From Flavobacterium sp. SM15 (GTDB taxonomy: Bacteria > Bacteroidota > Bacteroidia > Flavobacteriales > Flavobacteriaceae): a stretch of DNA of 64,000 bases. Shown here one piece after another: positions 40,401 to 49,236 of this stretch (positions are counted from its first letter, which is position 1; every line of letters starts with the position of its first letter). Under the pieces are notes generated by a model that was not told where the DNA came from, did not search any database, and saw only the letters and a list, made by a program, of their open reading frames with translations. The position numbers and the translations under genes are program-made. Where the stretch lies: positions 434,001 through 498,000 of the forward strand of contig NZ_JAKLTO010000001.1 in the NCBI RefSeq assembly GCF_022012335.1, given 5' to 3'.

Positions 40401-41174
40401 TTAATCAATAAAAATTTGTTCGAACCCTTCCGGCACATTATACGAAAAAGACAGGTCTTCATTTATTGCAAACGAATTGTACACAATCTGAATTGTGGTT
40501 TTGTGCTCCTGAAACGCCTCAATTAAAATTTCCATCGGAAGAATCCCTTTTCCGGAATCTTTATGAGCCGGGTAAGCAATTTCGATGGAGCGGGTTTGGC
40601 TGTCTTCTTTTTGAGACAGGGTTTCTTTTTTCAGCAGGAAATTACCTTCCTCAAACAAAAACTCTTTTTGAATGGCCTCGGTTTTTTTAGTAGACAACTT
40701 GTGCAGGTTGTTTTCAATGCTCTCAATAAATTGACCTTGAGTTAAATCATCAATAGCCTGACCCAAAAACAGATTCTGAACTTTCTGGTAATCCAAATCG
40801 GTTCCCAGCCAATTGCTTAGCACCTTATAATTTCCTTCAAAATACTTTCCGTTGATTTTTTCGTAATAGCTTACCTTATCCGGTGTAATCAAGGCTTTGG
40901 CCATGGTAATCCCGAAGAAACGAACGATTACCAAAATCTTTTCGTCTTTCTTGATCCGTATTTCAGCCGTAACGTTCTGCGTTTGTTTATCGTCTTGATA
41001 ACGGGCACTTGCCTTGAAGTTTATGGTTTCAAAGTTTTTTTTGTTTGCATAATGTCCACTAATGATTTTGGACACCGCCACGGTTTCGGAAGCCGTTTGT
41101 TCCGATACTATTGCTTGTTTTGATTTACACGACACTAAAAAAAGTACGCTAAAGACGACAAGAAATTTTCGCAT
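40401..41174 (-). CDS. DUF4292 lipoprotein
   Basis: A 257-residue lipoprotein (lipobox FLVSC, Cys16) of the DUF4292 family, typical of Bacteroidota. After a short linker the domain is beta-rich and resembles the LolA/LolB-like outer-membrane lipoprotein-handling fold (FKASARYQDDKQTQNVTAEI and IRFFGITMAKALITPDKVSYY regions). A role in carrying lipoproteins or lipid is possible but not shown. The start overlaps the TPR gene's stop by one base (TAATG), and envC follows after 20 bases, so the three are likely co-translated. Confidence 0.82.
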   Translation of the reverse strand: MRKFLVVFSVLFLVSCKSKQAIVSEQTASETVAVSKIISGHYANKKNFETINFKASARYQDDKQTQNVTAEIRIKKDEKILVIVRFFGITMAKALITPDKVSYYEKINGKYFEGNYKVLSNWLGTDLDYQKVQNLFLGQAIDDLTQGQFIESIENNLHKLSTKKTEAIQKEFLFEEGNFLLKKETLSQKEDSQTRSIEIAYPAHKDSGKGILPMEILIEAFQEHKTTIQIVYNSFAINEDLSFSYNVPEGFEQIFID

Positions 41175-42529
41175 TATTGTTTTTTTTGTTTGAGCAGCTG
41201 TTCTGCTTTTAAAAAATATTTTTCTTTGTTTTTGGTGTCGCCCAATCCGTGGTAGGCTTCTCCCATCTGAATGGCAAAATTAACTTCCAATTCAAAATCA
41301 TCTACCACAAAATCCATTCCCGAATTTAAAAAGACAAGTGCTTTTTTGAAGTTTTTTAGCTGATTTTGTGCCAAACCTGCAAAGTAATACAATCTTGCGT
41401 GCGTAGGAAACAACTCCAAATAATTTTCCGCTTTTTTACCTACAACGTCAAACTGCCCTTTTTCCGTATATGCCTGAAGCAAAAGTTCTATGGCGCTAAT
41501 GTCGTCTTTATGTGTAGCAACGCTTTTTTCAAAATAGACAATCGCCAAATCCACTTTCTTCTTGTTCAGGAAAAACACACCAACTTCTTTGGCCACATTG
41601 ATGGTTCCATCGTCTCCTAAAAATTCCACCGCCTGGCTTAATTCTTTTTGAAACGTATTGGTATTGTTCACAAAAATCAGGAATTCGTTTAAAATACGAT
41701 GTTTGATCTTCGCATCAATTTTTCTGCTTTTCAACACTTGGAACATCGTCTCGGAAGCTTTTTCCCCATTGCGGTTGTTCAGGTGAAATTTGAACAGACT
41801 CACTTGTGCCCAATCCGAATTTGGAATTTCTTTCTCAAGGCGTTTGGCCACTTCCAGTGCTTTTTCCTCCTGATTGCTTTCCGAATACAGATAAATAAGC
41901 TGGATGTAATTTTGCTCGTCTTTCGGATTTTTACGGATGGCTTCTTCCAACTGGTCTTTTTGCGGTTTTTTATAACGCGTTTCACTGGTAATCTGCATTT
42001 TGTACAATTCCAAAGTACTGCTAATCCCAATGGTTTGTTCCATCTCTTCAATCAGCGCTAACGCTTTGTCGTACTGTTGGGTATACATATAGAGCGACAC
42101 CAAATCTTCCTGGTATTTTTTGTCGAATTCGATGAGTTTCTGCACCACTTCTATAGCGCGGTTGAAGTCTTTGGTGTCGTAAAAGACATCGTAAAGACCG
42201 CTCCAGTACCAACGCTCTTTCGGGTTAAGTTCCACCGCTTTTTTGAAGGCTTTTTCAGCTTCAGAATAATTGCGCAGCGAGAGGTGATTTTTTCCCAATT
42301 CGTTGTAAAGCGCAGGATTAGCAGGTTGCGTTTGGATGCATTGCTGAATTTCGTCGATCGCTTTGTCGTAGTTTTCGATGGCGCGTTGCTTCAACGATTC
42401 ATAAAAATGGTTCTCAAAGGCATCGTTTTTCAAAGCAATATCATCCGGATTGACCTGCGCGCCGATCTGCATCGGAAAACAGCACAATCCCAACAAAAGA
42501 AAACGGATGATATACTTGTTGCCTTTCAT
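41174..42529 (-). CDS. periplasmic TPR-repeat protein
   Basis: A 451-residue protein with signal peptide (MKGNKYIIRFLLLGLCCFPM to about 24) and tetratricopeptide repeats along most of its length. The clearest are residues about 45-115 (NPALYNELGKNHLSLRNYSEAEKA-type helix pairs), 190-240, and 325-430 (ARLYYFAGLAQNQLKNFKKA). Such repeats bind other proteins. Its place between a nucleotidyltransferase and DUF4292/EnvC-like genes suggests a scaffold in envelope assembly. No enzyme motif is present. Confidence 0.85.
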   Translation of the reverse strand: MKGNKYIIRFLLLGLCCFPMQIGAQVNPDDIALKNDAFENHFYESLKQRAIENYDKAIDEIQQCIQTQPANPALYNELGKNHLSLRNYSEAEKAFKKAVELNPKERWYWSGLYDVFYDTKDFNRAIEVVQKLIEFDKKYQEDLVSLYMYTQQYDKALALIEEMEQTIGISSTLELYKMQITSETRYKKPQKDQLEEAIRKNPKDEQNYIQLIYLYSESNQEEKALEVAKRLEKEIPNSDWAQVSLFKFHLNNRNGEKASETMFQVLKSRKIDAKIKHRILNEFLIFVNNTNTFQKELSQAVEFLGDDGTINVAKEVGVFFLNKKKVDLAIVYFEKSVATHKDDISAIELLLQAYTEKGQFDVVGKKAENYLELFPTHARLYYFAGLAQNQLKNFKKALVFLNSGMDFVVDDFELEVNFAIQMGEAYHGLGDTKNKEKYFLKAEQLLKQKKQ

Positions 42530-42533
42530 AAAT

Positions 42534-43544
42534 CTATTCTAAAACGGAATAATCCCCAATACTGATACTCTGGAATTCCCCATCAAACGACGCGTGGTTT
42601 CCAATCATTGAATTGTCCAATTTTGCATTTTTGATATGGGCGTGGGTTTGCACCAAACTGTTTTCAATCTTGGTGTTAGTCAAATGTGTAGCTTTTCCTA
42701 AAGATACATTAGGCCCAACTATTGAGTTAATCAACACTACGTCCTCCCCAATAAAACAAGGTGGAATGATGGTTGAATTTTCAATGCGTACCGAATCGGA
42801 AACCAAATTTTCTCCGTCCTTGTGAAGGAAATTCAGCATTCGGGAATTGGTTTCCACTGTAACGTTTTTATTTCCGCAGTCCATCCACTCGTCTACTTTA
42901 CCCGGAACGAATTTCAGTCCTTTTTGTTTCATGTTTTCCAAACCGTCCGTTAGTTGGTATTCGCCACCTTTCACCACATTGTTGTCTAACAAGTATTGCA
43001 ATTCGGCACGTAGAGTTTCCCCGCTTTTGAAATAGTAAATTCCGATGATAGCCAAATCCGACACAAAATCTTTTGGTTTTTCCACGAAATCTACAATCTG
43101 GTTGTTCTCATTAAGCTGGACCACTCCAAAGGCGCTTGGGTCTTCCACCTGTTTCACCCAGATCACACTGTCGGCAGTAATATCCAAAGTGAAATCGGCA
43201 CGGAAAAGCGTATCGGCATAAGCCACCACAATCGGACCACTCATACTTTCCTTGGCACACATAATAGCGTGCGCCGTTCCCAAGGCTTCATTTTGATAAT
43301 AAATCGTTCCTTTTGAACCTAACTTTTCTGCAATAGCAATAAGGTCATTTTCAACCGCCTTCCCAAAACTTTCGTGTATGATGAAAGCAATTTCTTCAAT
43401 GTCCTGATTGATTACTCCTGCGATATCTTCCACCAAACGGTGTACGATCGGTTTTCCGGCAATCGGAATTAATGGTTTTGGAACCGTTAACGTATGTGGA
43501 CGAAGGCGCGAACCACGTCCGGCCATAGGTACTATAATCTTCAT
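42534..43544 (-). CDS. sugar-phosphate nucleotidyltransferase
   Basis: A 336-residue enzyme that makes an activated NDP-sugar, probably of the glucose-1-phosphate thymidylyl/uridylyltransferase type. The nucleotide-binding loop is IVPMAGRGSRLRPHT (residues 4-18), with PKPLIPIAGKP next. Sugar contacts are suggested by EALGTAHAI and VEKP. The C-terminal third is a left-handed beta-helix of hexapeptide repeats (IENSTIIPPCFIGEDVVLIN), as in regulated or bifunctional members. It lies 4 bases before the TPR gene and 83 bases after dut. The exact sugar is unknown. Confidence 0.88.
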   Translation of the reverse strand: MKIIVPMAGRGSRLRPHTLTVPKPLIPIAGKPIVHRLVEDIAGVINQDIEEIAFIIHESFGKAVENDLIAIAEKLGSKGTIYYQNEALGTAHAIMCAKESMSGPIVVAYADTLFRADFTLDITADSVIWVKQVEDPSAFGVVQLNENNQIVDFVEKPKDFVSDLAIIGIYYFKSGETLRAELQYLLDNNVVKGGEYQLTDGLENMKQKGLKFVPGKVDEWMDCGNKNVTVETNSRMLNFLHKDGENLVSDSVRIENSTIIPPCFIGEDVVLINSIVGPNVSLGKATHLTNTKIENSLVQTHAHIKNAKLDNSMIGNHASFDGEFQSISIGDYSVLE

Positions 43545-43556
43545 ATTGTTTTATTA

Positions 43557-43616
43557 AAAGATTGAAAGATTAAATAATTAAAAAATTCACATAAATCTTT
43601 AAATCATTCAATCTTT
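43557..43616. repeat. inverted repeat between dut and nucleotidyltransferase
   Basis: AAAGATTGA (43557-43565) recurs inverted as TCAATCTTT (43608-43616), with further AT-rich pairing (AGATTAAAT with ATTTAAAG-like segments) between. It fills most of the 83-base gap. It may fold as a long hairpin that dampens read-through, or be a dispersed palindrome. No T-tail supports a plain terminator. Confidence 0.45.
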
Positions 43617-43627
43617 AAATTATTAAA

Positions 43628-44062
43628 TTATTTCACTCCGGTACTTCCGAAGCCACCCTCACCTCGGGAAGTTTCGGAAAGTTCAAAAGTTTCTTGCCAT
43701 TGGGCTCTTTCGTGTTTGGCAATCACCAATTGAGCAATGCGCTCTCCGTTTTCCACCACAAAAGGCTCGTTAGATAAATTTACTAAAATTACCCCGATTT
43801 CCCCTCGATAATCTGCATCGACTGTTCCCGGAGAATTTAAAACGGTAATTCCTTTTTTGAAAGCCAAACCGCTTCTCGGGCGTACTTGCGCTTCATAACC
43901 AATAGGTAACTCGATAAAAAGACCTGTTTTTACTAATGCTCTTTCTAAAGGTTTTAAGGTAATGGGTTCGGAAATATTGGCGCGCAAATCCATACCGGCT
44001 GAAGCGTTCGTTTCATAACTAGGCAGCGGATGCTCAGATTTATTGATGATTTTGATTGTCAT
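43628..44062 (-). CDS. dut: dUTP diphosphatase
   Basis: Hydrolyses dUTP to dUMP, keeping uracil out of DNA and supplying thymidylate synthesis. The 144-residue trimeric form has all five motifs: ASAGMDLRA (residues 21-29), [34 protein letters not shown] and the C-terminal [11 protein letters not shown]. It lies between the flippase and nucleotidyltransferase genes on the same strand, an arrangement seen elsewhere in Flavobacteriia without a known functional reason. Confidence 0.97.
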   Translation of the reverse strand: MTIKIINKSEHPLPSYETNASAGMDLRANISEPITLKPLERALVKTGLFIELPIGYEAQVRPRSGLAFKKGITVLNSPGTVDADYRGEIGVILVNLSNEPFVVENGERIAQLVIAKHERAQWQETFELSETSRGEGGFGSTGVK

Positions 44063-44098
44063 TGTCGGTAAAATTTATAAAGTCTAAAAGTAAAAAAA

Positions 44099-45574
44099 TT
44101 AAGCCACTTTTCTTCGTAGAATGCGCAGTAAAGTTTCTTTTTCATTGTAATAAATGAAATAACTGAAAAGCAGCAGAGCAGCAATTCCGAAAATATAGCT
44201 TTCGCGGAATAATTCAACATAAAACGAAAGCCCTGCCAAGATCGTGGAAAGCAGCAAATACCCAAAAATTCGTTTTTTATCGTAAGGAATCGGATAGTAT
44301 TTGTTTCCTAAAAAATAAGAAATTGCCATCATGGAGCCATATGCCGCCAGAGTTGCAACTGCGGACCCCATATAACTGAATTTCGGTATCAGTAAAAAGT
44401 TTAACACTAAAGTAACCACTGCTCCAAAAACAGAAATATAAGCGCCAATTTTGGTCTTGTCAATGAGTTTGTACCATACGGATAAATTCGTGTAAATTCC
44501 TAAAAAGAAATTCGCCAAAATAATTAGTGGAACTACTTTCATCGCGTCCCAATAATCATCGTTAGGTACCAATACCTGTTTAATCAAATCTGCAAAGACT
44601 ACCACCCCAAGAAAAATGAGCGAACCGAAAATCACAAAATACTTGGTAACCGTGGCGTAGGTTTGCGGTGCGTTGTCATTGCCGGCATGACTGAAAAAGA
44701 AAGGTTCAATCCCTAACGTGTACGCCGTTCGGAACAACACCATAAACAAACCGATTTTATAACAGGCAGCATAAGCCCCAACCTCTGCTTTGGCAATGTT
44801 TTCCGGTAATAAATTGTCCAGCAGAATTTTGTCAAAATGTTCATTCACCCCGAAAGCCAATCCGGCAAAAAGAACCGGAAGCCCATATACGAGCATTTGC
44901 TTCCAAAGTGAAAAATCAAACTTCCATTTCAAGGTGAAATACTCCGGAACAAACACCAGGAGCGTAGCCAAACTCGCCAGCAAATTCGCCACAAAAACAT
45001 AGCCTACTTGAAAATCGGGAATGTAAAGGCTTTCGAAAAAACCTTCCGGATCGGCATGGGCCAGTTTGGGCAGAAAGATTAAAAAGAAAATGTTCAAGCC
45101 TAAATTAATCAAGACATTTCCAATTTTGATCGCCGCGTATTTCATCGGTCGCTGGAAGGCTCGTAGTTTACAAAACGGAATGGCAACCAGGGCATCTAAG
45201 ACCAAAATCCAAATCGTGTAAGTGATGTATTGGGAATCAATATTCAAAAAAGCGGCAAGACTGTTTTTGAAAAGTAAGGCCAATCCTAAAAATGACAAAG
45301 AAGTCCAGAAAACCGAAAGAGTCGTGGTTTGGATAACGTTCTGCTTGTTTTCCTCTTTATTGTAAAAACGGAAAAACGCCGTTTCCATTCCATACGAAAG
45401 CAGTACATTGAAAAAGACCATATACGAAAAAACCACCGTTACTTCACCAAATTCGCTTTTATTGGGCAAATATTTTACGTAAAGCGGGTTGAGCAAAAAA
45501 CTGATCATACGCGGAAGCACCGTGGCGATTCCATAAATAAAAGTTTGTTTGAAAAGATTTTTATATAAACTCAA
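44099..45574 (-). CDS. polysaccharide flippase (Wzx/MATE-like)
   Basis: A 491-residue inner-membrane protein with about 12-14 hydrophobic segments and the N-terminal pattern of oligosaccharide-lipid flippases (FIYGIATVLPRMISFLLNPL). It would move lipid-linked sugar units across the membrane for surface polysaccharide. The start is a TTG at 45574 giving MSLYKNLFKQTF, a usual beginning for the family; no ATG fits. A TATTTTTG element (minus strand, 45601-45608) lies about 27 bases upstream and supports this start. It is the first gene of the cluster that ends with envC. Confidence 0.87.
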   Translation of the reverse strand: MSLYKNLFKQTFIYGIATVLPRMISFLLNPLYVKYLPNKSEFGEVTVVFSYMVFFNVLLSYGMETAFFRFYNKEENKQNVIQTTTLSVFWTSLSFLGLALLFKNSLAAFLNIDSQYITYTIWILVLDALVAIPFCKLRAFQRPMKYAAIKIGNVLINLGLNIFFLIFLPKLAHADPEGFFESLYIPDFQVGYVFVANLLASLATLLVFVPEYFTLKWKFDFSLWKQMLVYGLPVLFAGLAFGVNEHFDKILLDNLLPENIAKAEVGAYAACYKIGLFMVLFRTAYTLGIEPFFFSHAGNDNAPQTYATVTKYFVIFGSLIFLGVVVFADLIKQVLVPNDDYWDAMKVVPLIILANFFLGIYTNLSVWYKLIDKTKIGAYISVFGAVVTLVLNFLLIPKFSYMGSAVATLAAYGSMMAISYFLGNKYYPIPYDKKRIFGYLLLSTILAGLSFYVELFRESYIFGIAALLLFSYFIYYNEKETLLRILRRKVA

Positions 45575-45600
45575 AGTGTTTTGTTTTGACTTGTGCTAAG

Positions 45601-45608
45601 CAAAAATA
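45601..45608 (-). promoter_or_regulatory. flippase promoter -7 element
   Basis: TATTTTTG on the minus strand matches TAnnTTTG. A TTG lies 21 bases further upstream (45630-45632), slightly beyond the usual distance. Confidence 0.45.
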
Positions 45609-45638
45609 AGGATTCTGATGGTTTTTTGGCAACGAATC

Positions 45639-46076
45639 TCAGGTTAAACCTTCGGGATCGAGAATTTTTACAAAGTGGAAGCCCTTCGGACCATACCCCT
45701 GATTGTAGTAAAAACGATGCGCATCGAAATTTGTTGTGAAAGCATCCAATACTATATTAGTGCAATTCAGCTTTTTTGCCTTTTCTTCGATGAAATCCGT
45801 GAGCAATTTTCCAATTCCGTTGGAACGGTATTCCCGGTCTACAATAAAATTATCAATTTCCAGGTACTTTCCGCTCCAGAGTTTGGTGGAAGACCAGCAT
45901 CCGGTAAGCCCTAAACATCGGCCTTGTTTGAAAACTGCTATCTGAGTGTAATCCTTGGGAATCATTTCCTTTAGAAAACAACGGTATTTTTCCTGAGTCA
46001 TCTTCGGATACAATTGCTGCATCAGCTCCAATTGCTCCAGCATCTGCTCGAGTGTAGTCAGTTCACGAATTTCCAT
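45639..46076 (-). CDS. GNAT-family N-acetyltransferase
   Basis: A 145-residue acetyltransferase using acetyl-CoA. The fold markers are the acetyl-CoA loop YRSNGIGKLLTDFI (motif A, R/Q-x-x-G-x-G/A) and the C-terminal AHRFYYNQGYGPKGFHF, which is typical. The acceptor is unknown; small molecules or protein N-termini are possible. The ATG at 46076 (MEIRELTTLEQML) is preferred to 46109, since the extension would run into the divergent promoter region. Confidence 0.85.
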   Translation of the reverse strand: MEIRELTTLEQMLEQLELMQQLYPKMTQEKYRCFLKEMIPKDYTQIAVFKQGRCLGLTGCWSSTKLWSGKYLEIDNFIVDREYRSNGIGKLLTDFIEEKAKKLNCTNIVLDAFTTNFDAHRFYYNQGYGPKGFHFVKILDPEGLT

Positions 46077-46139
46077 GTTGCTGTTGTTGGTTAGCATAAA
46101 TGTAACCAAAAAAACAACAGCTCTGCAAAGGGATTGGTT

Positions 46140-46147
46140 TATATTTG
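46140..46147 (+). promoter_or_regulatory. prolyl oligopeptidase promoter -7 element
   Basis: TATATTTG lies 22 bases before the ATG at 46170; the -33 TTG is not evident. It shows that the in-frame TTG at 46134 is not the start. Confidence 0.5.
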
Positions 46148-46169
46148 CATAAATTTTCTTTCACTTTTT

Positions 46170-48257
46170 ATGATCAAGCACATCTTAAATTTACTGTCTT
46201 TTTTAGTTTGTACAGTAATGCTCTCACAAAACTCGGTTTCTGTCCAAAAAAATACTGATACTTATCGCAAACACGACACCTTGATTTCCGATAAATACGC
46301 CTGGTTGGAAAATTACGAAGCTTCGGAAGTAAAAAATTGGGTACGCTCTGAAAATGAAAGCTTTCAAAACCATTATGAAATGGTTAAAAAAGACAATTCC
46401 AGTGCTTTTAAAATAAAAGAGTACAATTACTATTCATCAAACCCCATGCCTTCAAAAAAAGGACGTTACTTCTATTCTTTGTATATTGAAGACCGAAGCA
46501 AACCCGCATCGCTCTTTTACCGAAAAAGTTTAAATGATGATGCCGTTATGCTTTTTAATCCCTCAAAAGTTTATAAAAACAATACTGCTTTTGTAGCAAA
46601 TTACCATCCATCGAAACATTCAAAATACGTTGCCTGCAAAATCAACACCAACGGAAGCGATGTGCATGAAGTAAAATTCGTAGACATTACCAACAATAAG
46701 ATTTTAGAAGAAACTCTTTCTGAGGTCAAATATTCCGATATAGCCTGGAACGAGGACAAGGGTGTTTTTTATACCAAAACCAGCAATGAGCGTGTTTTCG
46801 ATGTAGATTCAACCTATCAATTGTTTTACCATCAAATTGGAACCTCACAAATTAAGGACCGGTTAATTTTTGACACCACGGTTTCCGGAAATTATTTCTC
46901 CTACTATACCCAAGACAACAAACTCTACATCACGGAATCCACAAAAAATAAAGACAAAAACGCATACTATTTTACAAACCTAAACGACCCTGAGTTCAAA
47001 ATCAATCGTTTTTTGGAGGATGAAGCCCCCGATTTTCAATTGTTAAAAATTCGTAACGGTAAAGTGTATTTTACAACGGATCAGTATGACTGGGGAAATA
47101 TTCGGGTTTTTGATCTGGAAAACAGAACTTCTGAGCGTTCGCTTATTCCACAAATTTATACTCATTTGCTGGTCAATTCTTATTTTCTGGACGAGTACAT
47201 TGTCTGCAAATACAAAACAATCGCAAAAAGCTACATGATTGTTTACGATTATACCGGAAAATTCATTCGGAAATTTGACATTCCTTTCAATATGGATTTC
47301 AAGGTTCGTTTCTACAATCCGGAAACCCAAGATTTATTTGTGATGTTCTATTCACGCACCATTGCGTATCAAAACTATCAATTAAACCTGCAAACCGGAG
47401 AAGCGAAACACTTTTTTAATGATTACATCAAACCCAAACCTACCGTATTTCCACTTAATTATTTTGAAACCAAAAGCATTACCTATAAAAATCGTGACAA
47501 CAAAGAGGTGCCAATAACTATTATTCATAAAAAAGGAATCACTATGGACGGCAATAACCCAACCCTTTTGGAAGCTTATGGTGGTTTTGGAGTGGTTAGT
47601 GGGCCACAATACGATACCGGTTTACTGTATTTCCTTGAAAAAGGTGGTGTGTACGCTTTTGCTGAAATTCGTGGAGGAGGAGAACGCGGAAAAAAATGGC
47701 ACATCGAAGGCCGGGGAAAAAAGAAAAAGAACACCTTTAATGATTTCATCGATGCAGCCGAGTTCCTGATCCGCGAAAAATATACTTCTCCGAATAAATT
47801 AGGAATTACAGGCGCTTCCCACGGTGGGTTGGTTGTTGGTGTGGCCATGACTCAACGACCGGAATTATTCAGGGTAGCCATTCCAAAGGTTGGAGTTTAT
47901 GACATGGCAAAATTTAATTTATTCACGGTTGGGAATTATCATTTGGATGAATTTGGCGATCCACAGAAAAAAGAAGATTTCAAAGAGTTGCTTAGTTATT
48001 CTCCTTATCATAATATTAAGGAAACGGTTAATTACCCCATAACCTTGATCATTGCTTCGGAAAATGATAACCGTGTCACTCCTTTTCAATCCTATAAATT
48101 TGCGGCTGCATTGCAAAACCGTACAGCGCAAAAAAATCCCATCTATTTAAAAACAAATGAAGATGCCGGACATTACGGAAAAGTAGCTTCTTATAAAGAT
48201 CAGATTTCGAGTGAAGCGCTTTTCTATGATTTTTTAATGTACCATTTAAGCCAATAA
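46170..48257 (+). CDS. secreted prolyl oligopeptidase (S9 family)
   Basis: A 695-residue serine peptidase. A signal peptide (residues 1-19, ILNLLSFLVCTVMLS) exports it to the periplasm or beyond. Residues about 60-410 should form the beta-propeller that limits access to short peptides; the rest is the alpha/beta-hydrolase domain. The catalytic triad is Ser550 in GASHGG, Asp633 in ENDNRV and His668 in DAGHYG, and AEIRGGGERGKKWH is the conserved loop. The ASHGG context differs slightly from the usual GGSNGG. It is a single gene with a strong terminator. Confidence 0.93.
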   Translation: MIKHILNLLSFLVCTVMLSQNSVSVQKNTDTYRKHDTLISDKYAWLENYEASEVKNWVRSENESFQNHYEMVKKDNSSAFKIKEYNYYSSNPMPSKKGRYFYSLYIEDRSKPASLFYRKSLNDDAVMLFNPSKVYKNNTAFVANYHPSKHSKYVACKINTNGSDVHEVKFVDITNNKILEETLSEVKYSDIAWNEDKGVFYTKTSNERVFDVDSTYQLFYHQIGTSQIKDRLIFDTTVSGNYFSYYTQDNKLYITESTKNKDKNAYYFTNLNDPEFKINRFLEDEAPDFQLLKIRNGKVYFTTDQYDWGNIRVFDLENRTSERSLIPQIYTHLLVNSYFLDEYIVCKYKTIAKSYMIVYDYTGKFIRKFDIPFNMDFKVRFYNPETQDLFVMFYSRTIAYQNYQLNLQTGEAKHFFNDYIKPKPTVFPLNYFETKSITYKNRDNKEVPITIIHKKGITMDGNNPTLLEAYGGFGVVSGPQYDTGLLYFLEKGGVYAFAEIRGGGERGKKWHIEGRGKKKKNTFNDFIDAAEFLIREKYTSPNKLGITGASHGGLVVGVAMTQRPELFRVAIPKVGVYDMAKFNLFTVGNYHLDEFGDPQKKEDFKELLSYSPYHNIKETVNYPITLIIASENDNRVTPFQSYKFAAALQNRTAQKNPIYLKTNEDAGHYGKVASYKDQISSEALFYDFLMYHLSQ

Positions 48258-48287
48258 AAAAAGCGGAACCAATGTTCCGCTTTTTTT
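48256..48287. terminator. bidirectional terminator, peptidase / atpG
   Basis: A 14-bp perfect hairpin (48256-48269 with 48274-48287, loop CAAT) with seven-base A and T tails closes both the peptidase transcript and the atp operon. Confidence 0.92.
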
Positions 48288-48306
48288 ATTTTAACTATTT
48301 TATTTC

Positions 48307-49164
48307 TTAGTTGTTCAACGCCTCTGCTCCACCTACAATTTCCAAAATTTCTCCGGTAATTGCCGCCTGACGCGCTTTGTTGTACGTTAACTTCAATTGA
48401 TTTCTCATTTCGGTTGCGTTGTCGGTTGCTTTGTGCATTGCCGTCATACGGGCACCATGCTCTGCTGCAAACGAATCACGGATTGCTTTATACAACTGTG
48501 TTTTTAACGATTTTGGAATCAACGTCAACACAATTTCCTCTTTTGAAGGTTCAAAAATATAATCCGATGAAGCTGCTTCTTTGCTTTGTATAGGAGCTAA
48601 CGGTAAAAACTGCTCTGTAACTACATTTTGTGTAGCCGCATTTTTAAACTGATTGTAAACCAATTCAATTTTATCGTATTGTCCTTCTACAAATAAATTT
48701 GTTAAAGATTCTGCGATGTGTGCAACGTTCTCGAAAGTTAAATCATCAAAAATATCACTGCGGTTTGCCACCACAAAATTTGATTTGTGCAACGCATCGT
48801 TTGCTTTTTTACCTAAGGCAAAAATTCCAACGTTGTCGTTTCCATAGGTTTCCGTTAACGTTTTTACCTGCTTAAGCACATTGGAGTTGAAGGCACCACA
48901 AAGCCCACGGTTGGAAGTAATAGCAACCACTAATACTTTCTTCACTTCTCTTTGCTGCGTGTATTGTCCTGCAAAATCTCCTTCTAATGAAGCGCTCAGG
49001 TTTTGAATCAATTCCGTAAGTTTTTCGGCATAAGGGCGCATGGCTGTAATTGCATCTTGTGCTTTTTTCAGCTTGGCCGCAGAAACCATTTTCATCGCCG
49101 AGGTGATTTGCATCGTCGATGATACGGAGGTAATCCTGTTACGTATTTCCTTTAAGTTTGCCAT
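48307..49164 (-). CDS. atpG: F1 ATP synthase gamma subunit
   Basis: Rotor shaft of the F1 motor. The 285-residue protein has the conserved N-terminal coiled helix (LKEIRNRITSVSSTMQITSA) and the C-terminal helix (ARMTAMHKATDNATEM, RQAAITGEILEIVGGAEAL). The middle shows NRGLCGAFNSNV. It is the last gene of the atp operon here; atpD and atpC do not follow, so the beta and epsilon subunits must be encoded elsewhere. Confidence 0.97.
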   Translation of the reverse strand: MANLKEIRNRITSVSSTMQITSAMKMVSAAKLKKAQDAITAMRPYAEKLTELIQNLSASLEGDFAGQYTQQREVKKVLVVAITSNRGLCGAFNSNVLKQVKTLTETYGNDNVGIFALGKKANDALHKSNFVVANRSDIFDDLTFENVAHIAESLTNLFVEGQYDKIELVYNQFKNAATQNVVTEQFLPLAPIQSKEAASSDYIFEPSKEEIVLTLIPKSLKTQLYKAIRDSFAAEHGARMTAMHKATDNATEMRNQLKLTYNKARQAAITGEILEIVGGAEALNN

Positions 49165-49236
49165 TGTTCTTTTAAGTAATAGCGGACCGCAACCAGTGAT
49201 TAGTTTTCGTTAACCACTGATTACCAATCACATTTA

